Positions 5,657 through 9,079 of a stretch of 9,079 nucleotides of DNA are shown here, in pieces. The DNA is taken from assembly GCA_044375275.1 (NCBI GenBank), contig JBILMZ010000142.1, positions 1-9,079 on the forward strand, in the 5' to 3' direction. Under the pieces are notes generated by a model that saw nothing but the letters and a program-made list of their open reading frames with translations, was not told the DNA's origin and searched no databases. Each line of letters opens with the position of its first letter. Position 1 is the first letter of the stretch. The stretch is from SZUA-430 sp044375275. Its GTDB lineage: Bacteria > Pseudomonadota > Alphaproteobacteria > Micropepsales > Micropepsaceae. The position numbers were made by a program, and so were the translations under genes.

Positions 5657-7000
5657 ATGGGAGCACATGACTCACTTTCCAGGAAAGTGGTTTTGGCATA
5701 CGGCGCTCCGGCTTTCGCCTTTGCGATGCTTTTGCTGCCTCCCTATGTCCTTCTGCCGGTCTTTTACTCCCAGACCCTCGGTTTGTCCCTGCAGCTCGTG
5801 GGGTACGTGGTTGTCGCGTGCCGGGTTTTCGACGCCTTCACAGACCCTCTCATTGGAGCACTGTCCGACCGGACACGGTCGCGGCTGGGGCGGCGTCGCG
5901 TTTGGGTGGTGTTCGCGGTTCCTTTGACAGTTGTCGCGGTCATGATGCTGTTCATGCCACCGCCAGAGCCGAGCATCTGGTGGTTTGCGGCCGGGATGGC
6001 AGGACTCACCCTTGCCTGGACCATGCTGCTGTTACCCTATTCAGCTTGGGGGGCCGAGCTGTCTCCCGATTACAATGTCCGGACGTATGTGGTGGGTGTT
6101 CGCGAAGGTTTCGGTCTGGCGGGTACTCTTGTTGTGGTCACCATTCCGGCTGCCATGACGGCTCTTGGCGAGGCTGACCCCAAGGACCACATGTTCGCGG
6201 TCGGAGTCACGATCATCGTGGCCCTTGTGATTTCGTGCCTTCCGCTCCTGAGCGTGGTTCCCGATCCCGACAGCAGCGCCTCGCACGTCGCGCCGCCGCG
6301 GTTCCGCGTCAGAGATGTTCTTTCAAATGCGCCTTTCGTGCGACTGGTGGTGGCCTATCTCATCAACTCCCTTGCCAATGGATTGCCTGCCACACTCTTC
6401 ATCCTGTTTGTTGGCCACATCCTTGGCTTGCCCGAGCTCTATGGCCCATTGCTCCTTGCCTACTTCGTGAGTGCGCTGATTGCGATTCCGATCTGGTTCC
6501 AGATTTCCAAGCGCCTGGGAAAGCACCGCACCTGGGCGTATGCGATGCTTCTGGCATGTGCCATCTTTTCGCTCACTCCGTTTGTTGTCGTGCAGGGTGA
6601 ACTGATTCCGTTCCTGGTGATCACCGTGCTGACAGGGATTGCTGCCGGAGCCGACATGGCGCTTCCAAGCTCAATCCAGGCGGATGTGATCGACGTTGAC
6701 ACGCTCTCCACGGGATCGAACCGGGCCGGCCTGTTCTTCGCCATCTGGGGCGTCGTTACGAAACTCTCTTTTGCGCTGGCAGCACTGTCGTTTCCCCTTC
6801 TCGAGTGGTCCGGGTTCAGCGCGAGTGCCATTTCTGCAGAGGGACGTACATCCAACCCGGAATCGTCGCTTGTCTTGCTCGTAGGCCTCTATGCCGTTGC
6901 GCCGGTCATCCTGAAGCTGGTTGCGTGCTCCCTCATCTGGCGGTTTCCGCTCGGCGAGGCTGAGCACCGTGCGGTTCGCGAAAGGCTTGGCTCGGTCTAG
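5657..7000 (+). CDS. MFS transporter of the GPH (glycoside-pentoside-hexuronide:cation symporter) type
   Basis: A 447-residue inner-membrane protein with about 12 hydrophobic segments and short charged loops. The GPH signature follows helix 2: Asp59, Asp63-Pro64, Gly67, SDRT (70-73) and LGRRR (77-81). Despite the family name, the substrate need not be a sugar; a GPH member recurs next to CFA-like and flavin amine-oxidase-like genes in other proteobacteria, so a lipid precursor, lysolipid or osmolyte is possible. The start at 5657 has GGCGGA (5643-5648) 8 nt upstream. The 39-bp gap to the divergent oxidoreductase is filled by the latter's candidate promoter, so this gene's promoter must lie inside the oxidoreductase 5' end; I found no good match there. 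An extension back to 5294 is antisense to that gene and is rejected. Confidence 0.9.
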   Translation: MGAHDSLSRKVVLAYGAPAFAFAMLLLPPYVLLPVFYSQTLGLSLQLVGYVVVACRVFDAFTDPLIGALSDRTRSRLGRRRVWVVFAVPLTVVAVMMLFMPPPEPSIWWFAAGMAGLTLAWTMLLLPYSAWGAELSPDYNVRTYVVGVREGFGLAGTLVVVTIPAAMTALGEADPKDHMFAVGVTIIVALVISCLPLLSVVPDPDSSASHVAPPRFRVRDVLSNAPFVRLVVAYLINSLANGLPATLFILFVGHILGLPELYGPLLLAYFVSALIAIPIWFQISKRLGKHRTWAYAMLLACAIFSLTPFVVVQGELIPFLVITVLTGIAAGADMALPSSIQADVIDVDTLSTGSNRAGLFFAIWGVVTKLSFALAALSFPLLEWSGFSASAISAEGRTSNPESSLVLLVGLYAVAPVILKLVACSLIWRFPLGEAEHRAVRERLGSV

Positions 7001-7067
7001 CATCTCCGCAGGAACGGGTGACCTGTGGTAAAGCAGATCTCCCGTTGCCCCGGAGGAGATCGTGCTG

Positions 7068-7214
7068 ATGCCGATTGCGGATGAAATTCTGGAACAGTAT
7101 GCAGCTGACCCGGCGTTTGCGCCGGTGAGCACTCATGTGCCTCCGGTTGACCTTTCTCACCATGCCATGCGCAAGCTTGGCGTGATCTACACGCCACGGG
7201 GAGGACGTTCATGA
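7068..7214 (+). CDS. Small uncharacterised 48-residue protein coupled to the carboxyltransferase
   Basis: A short frame beginning MPIADEILEQYAAD and ending TPRGGRS. GGAGGAG (7052-7058) lies 9 nt before the ATG; a GTG at 7062 would add two residues but sits only 3 nt from the SD. Its TGA overlaps the carboxyltransferase ATG as ATGA (7211-7214), a typical translational-coupling junction. The protein has an acidic amphipathic helix at its N-terminus, a Pro/His-rich middle (STHVPPVDLSHHAM), and a basic Gly-Arg tail. I see no membrane segment or cysteine. It does not resemble the epsilon subunit of actinobacterial acyl-CoA carboxylases as I remember it, nor a biotin carrier (no MKM). A small accessory subunit of the carboxyltransferase is an inference from coupling alone. 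It is a separate gene, not the carboxyltransferase's lost N-terminus, since that protein looks complete. Confidence 0.7.
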   Translation: MPIADEILEQYAADPAFAPVSTHVPPVDLSHHAMRKLGVIYTPRGGRS

Positions 7215-8758
7215 GTTGGGAAGACAGCATTCGCGAGCTTGAAATGCGCCAGCGCCTGGCGCGAGAGATGGGCGGCGAGGAACGTGTTTCGAAGCACAAG
7301 TCGCTTGGCAAGCTAACGGTGCGGGACCGGGTCGACATGCTGCTCGACAGCGGTTCGTTTCAGGAAATTGGCTCCATCACAGGGTCGGGTACCTATGGAT
7401 CCGACGGCACACTCGAGCAGTTCACGCCGGTTCCTTTCATCTTTGGGCGTGGCCTGATCGAGGGGAGGCCTGTTGTCGTATCAGGCGATGACTTCACGGT
7501 GCGCGGTGGGTCCGCTGATGTCTCCGGCAAGCGGAAGCAGGAAGTCGCCGAGCAGATGGCACTGGAACTGCGGCTTCCGATGATCCGGCTTGTTGACGGA
7601 TCAGGTGGTGGCGGTTCCGTCAAGACCTACGAGCAGTCCGGCTTCACCTATGTGCCAGCCAATCCTGCGTGGGATCTTGTCATCGCCAATCTGCAGACGG
7701 TTCCCGTCGTGTCCCTGGCACTAGGGTCCGTCGCGGGACTTGGTGCGGCCAGGGTTGTATCGAGCCATTACTCCATGATCGTGAAGGGAACTGCCCAGAT
7801 GTTCACGGCGGGGCCTCCGGTCGTGCGGCAGATCGGGGAGGATCTCACGAAGGAGGAGCTTGGCGGCAGCGCCATTCACGCGCGCAATGGAGCGGTGGAT
7901 GATGAGGTGGAGAGCGAAGAAGAGGGGTTCGTTCGCGCGCGTCGCTTTCTTTCGTATCTGCCTTCCTCGGTCTTTGAACTGCCGCCGCGCCAGGCATGCA
8001 CCGATGATCCGAACCGTCGGGACGAGAAACTGATCCGGGTTGTTCCGCAGTCCCGTCGGCAGGTCTACAAGATGCGCTCCATCGTGGAGTCCGTTGTTGA
8101 CGAAGGATCGTTCTTTGAAATCGGGCGGCAACACGGACGATCCTCCATTTGCGGCCTGGCGAGACTGGATGGTTGGCCCGTGGGTGTGCTCGCGAGCGAT
8201 CCCTATATCTATGGCGGGGCCTGGACGGCGGAGTCGAGCCAGAAGGTCGTTCGTTTCATCGACTTTGCAGAGACGTTTCATCTGCCTGTCGTCCACCTGG
8301 TTGACGTGCCGGGCTTCCGGATCGGGCTTGAAGCGGAGCAGGCGGCAACCATCCGTCATGGTGCCCGGGCCCTTGCTGCGATCTATCAGGCGCGTGGTCC
8401 CTGGTGCACCATTGTCATACGAAAGGCTTTTGGCGTAGCCGGCGCTGCGATGAGCAATGCTTCGCGCCTGCCATTTCGTTATGCTTGGCCTTCGGGTGAC
8501 TGGGGGTCACTGCCACTGGAAGGCGGGATCGAGGCTGCCTACAAGCGCGAGCTTGAAGCTGCAGCGGATCCTGCCGCGCTGCGGGCTGAAATCGAGGACC
8601 GCCTGAATCGCGTAAGGTCGCCCTTTCGCACGGCCGAGAAGTTCGGAATCGAGGAAATCATCGATCCGCGGGACACGCGCCGCGTGCTCTGCTCGTTTGC
8701 CCATCTTGCAGCCCCCTTACGGTCGGCAGGACTGCGTGCGACCGGCTATCGGCCATGA
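7211..8758 (+). CDS. Acyl-CoA carboxylase carboxyltransferase (beta) subunit
   Basis: A 515-residue protein with two tandem crotonase-fold carboxyltransferase halves, the usual length for PccB/AccD5-type beta subunits. The N-half carries RLVDGSGGGGS (126-136), the acyl-CoA loop, and AGPPVVRQIGEDLTKEELGG (200-219). The C-half carries DVPGF (365-369), IRHGARAL, and RKAFGVAGAAM (404-414), which form the second oxyanion hole and carboxybiotin side. It ends with WPSGDWGSLPLEGG (426-439) and RSPFRTAEKFGIEEIIDPR. It transfers CO2 from carboxybiotin to an acyl-CoA; the substrate (acetyl, propionyl or other) is not readable. No biotin carboxylase or BCCP gene is visible, so the alpha partner must be outside the window. 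The start is strongly supported by GGGGAGG (7198-7204), 6 nt before the ATG, and the ATGA overlap with the small gene. The final 20 or so residues extend slightly past the common domain end. Confidence 0.93.
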   Translation: MSWEDSIRELEMRQRLAREMGGEERVSKHKSLGKLTVRDRVDMLLDSGSFQEIGSITGSGTYGSDGTLEQFTPVPFIFGRGLIEGRPVVVSGDDFTVRGGSADVSGKRKQEVAEQMALELRLPMIRLVDGSGGGGSVKTYEQSGFTYVPANPAWDLVIANLQTVPVVSLALGSVAGLGAARVVSSHYSMIVKGTAQMFTAGPPVVRQIGEDLTKEELGGSAIHARNGAVDDEVESEEEGFVRARRFLSYLPSSVFELPPRQACTDDPNRRDEKLIRVVPQSRRQVYKMRSIVESVVDEGSFFEIGRQHGRSSICGLARLDGWPVGVLASDPYIYGGAWTAESSQKVVRFIDFAETFHLPVVHLVDVPGFRIGLEAEQAATIRHGARALAAIYQARGPWCTIVIRKAFGVAGAAMSNASRLPFRYAWPSGDWGSLPLEGGIEAAYKRELEAAADPAALRAEIEDRLNRVRSPFRTAEKFGIEEIIDPRDTRRVLCSFAHLAAPLRSAGLRATGYRP

Positions 8759-8866
8759 CATTCCGTCCGGTGACCGTGTTGCATCGTGGGCTTTGACGAA
8801 GGAAAGCGGGATGCGGCGCTTCCCTCGGGATGTCATGGTTCGTGAATGTGCTTCAACAGGTAGACC

Positions 8867-9079
8867 ATGCCAAAGTCCCTATCCGAACAGGCAAGTCCGC
8901 GTCAGTTTGTGAGCGACGACGACAGATTGCGCGCCTTTCGCAGCCGGAACAGGGCTGCCGACGGGCAGTTCATCGTGGCAGTCAAGACGACCGGGATCTA
9001 CTGCCGACCGGTTTGTCCTGCGCGGCCGCCCAAGGTCGAGAACATCCTCTTTTTCGACAGTATTGTGGAGGCAAGGAAG
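8867..9079 (+). CDS. Ada-type DNA repair protein, N-terminal metal-binding domain (5' part only)
   Basis: The first 71 residues of a gene cut by the right edge. GQFIVAVKTTGIYCRPVCPARPPKVENILFF-type spacing is the Ada N-terminal zinc domain: Cys46 and Cys50 correspond to Cys38 and Cys42 of E. coli Ada, where the first of the pair accepts methyl groups from phosphotriesters. The second Cys pair lies beyond the window. The complete protein could be an Ada regulator/methyltransferase or an Ada-domain fusion with an AlkA glycosylase; the N-terminus does not separate these. An in-frame TAG at 8861 directly before the start region, and AGG (8858-8860) 6 nt upstream, support this ATG. The 108-bp gap after the carboxyltransferase holds no clear promoter or Ada box and only an imperfect hairpin. 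Confidence 0.9.
   Translation, partial: MPKSLSEQASPRQFVSDDDRLRAFRSRNRAADGQFIVAVKTTGIYCRPVCPARPPKVENILFFDSIVEARK

Noticed and set aside
7012..7050. AACGGG...CCCGTT inverted repeat after the transporter as a terminator
   Set aside because: Only 6 bp with a loop of more than 20 nt and no T-run; it is likely to be chance.
7721..8359. 212-residue minus-strand open frame
   Set aside because: Antisense shadow of the carboxyltransferase, Arg/His-rich with no family pattern and no convincing start.
8801..8823. GGAAAGCG...CGCTTCC hairpin after the carboxyltransferase as a terminator
   Set aside because: It needs a bulged A and is followed by GC-rich sequence, not T residues.

Overview
The window looks like chromosomal DNA from an alphaproteobacterium, possibly near the Caulobacterales/Hyphomonadaceae. 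This rests on moderate-to-high GC, strong Shine-Dalgarno (SD) sites, a free-standing ProXp-ala-type tRNA editing protein beside a thioredoxin-TPR gene, and close protein resemblance to alphaproteobacterial families. The exact taxon cannot be read from the sequence. Gene density is high, gaps are short, and I see no insertion sequence, integrase, CRISPR array or long repeat. No gene-free stretch exceeds about 140 bases.

Left part (1-2517), housekeeping and stress: on the minus strand lie a thioredoxin-TPR protein (CnoX-like, cut by the left edge) and a prolyl-tRNA editing protein. A secreted DUF3298 + LprI-type protein diverges from the editing gene with only 38 bp between the start codons. 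A tRNA-Gly(GCC) follows, preceded by a compact hairpin.

Central part (2518-7000), a membrane-lipid modification cluster: a cyclopropane-fatty-acid-synthase-like SAM methyltransferase overlaps a secreted chalcone-isomerase-like protein by 8 bp. These two converge on an FAD-dependent oxidoreductase, and a 9-bp hairpin sits across both stop codons. The oxidoreductase diverges from a GPH-type MFS transporter. As I recall, the same combination (CFA-like enzyme, flavin amine-oxidase-like enzyme, GPH symporter) occurs in the singlet-oxygen (RpoE/ChrR) regulon of Rhodobacter sphaeroides, whose products include furan fatty acid enzymes. Here the oxidoreductase has upstream TGATCC-N18-TAAAGA, close to that ECF sigma promoter and placed so that the transcript would be nearly leaderless. 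The methyltransferase departs from E. coli Cfa at two active-site positions, so its product may be a methylated or otherwise altered chain instead of a plain cyclopropane.

Right part (7001-9079): an unrecognised 48-residue protein with a strong SD is coupled by an ATGA overlap to an acyl-CoA carboxylase carboxyltransferase subunit that has no biotin carboxylase partner in view. After a 108-bp gap, an Ada-type methyl-phosphotriester/metal-binding domain protein begins and runs off the right edge.

The main candidates for something undescribed are the rearranged lipid cluster with its probable ECF-driven leaderless oxidoreductase, and the small protein coupled to the carboxyltransferase.
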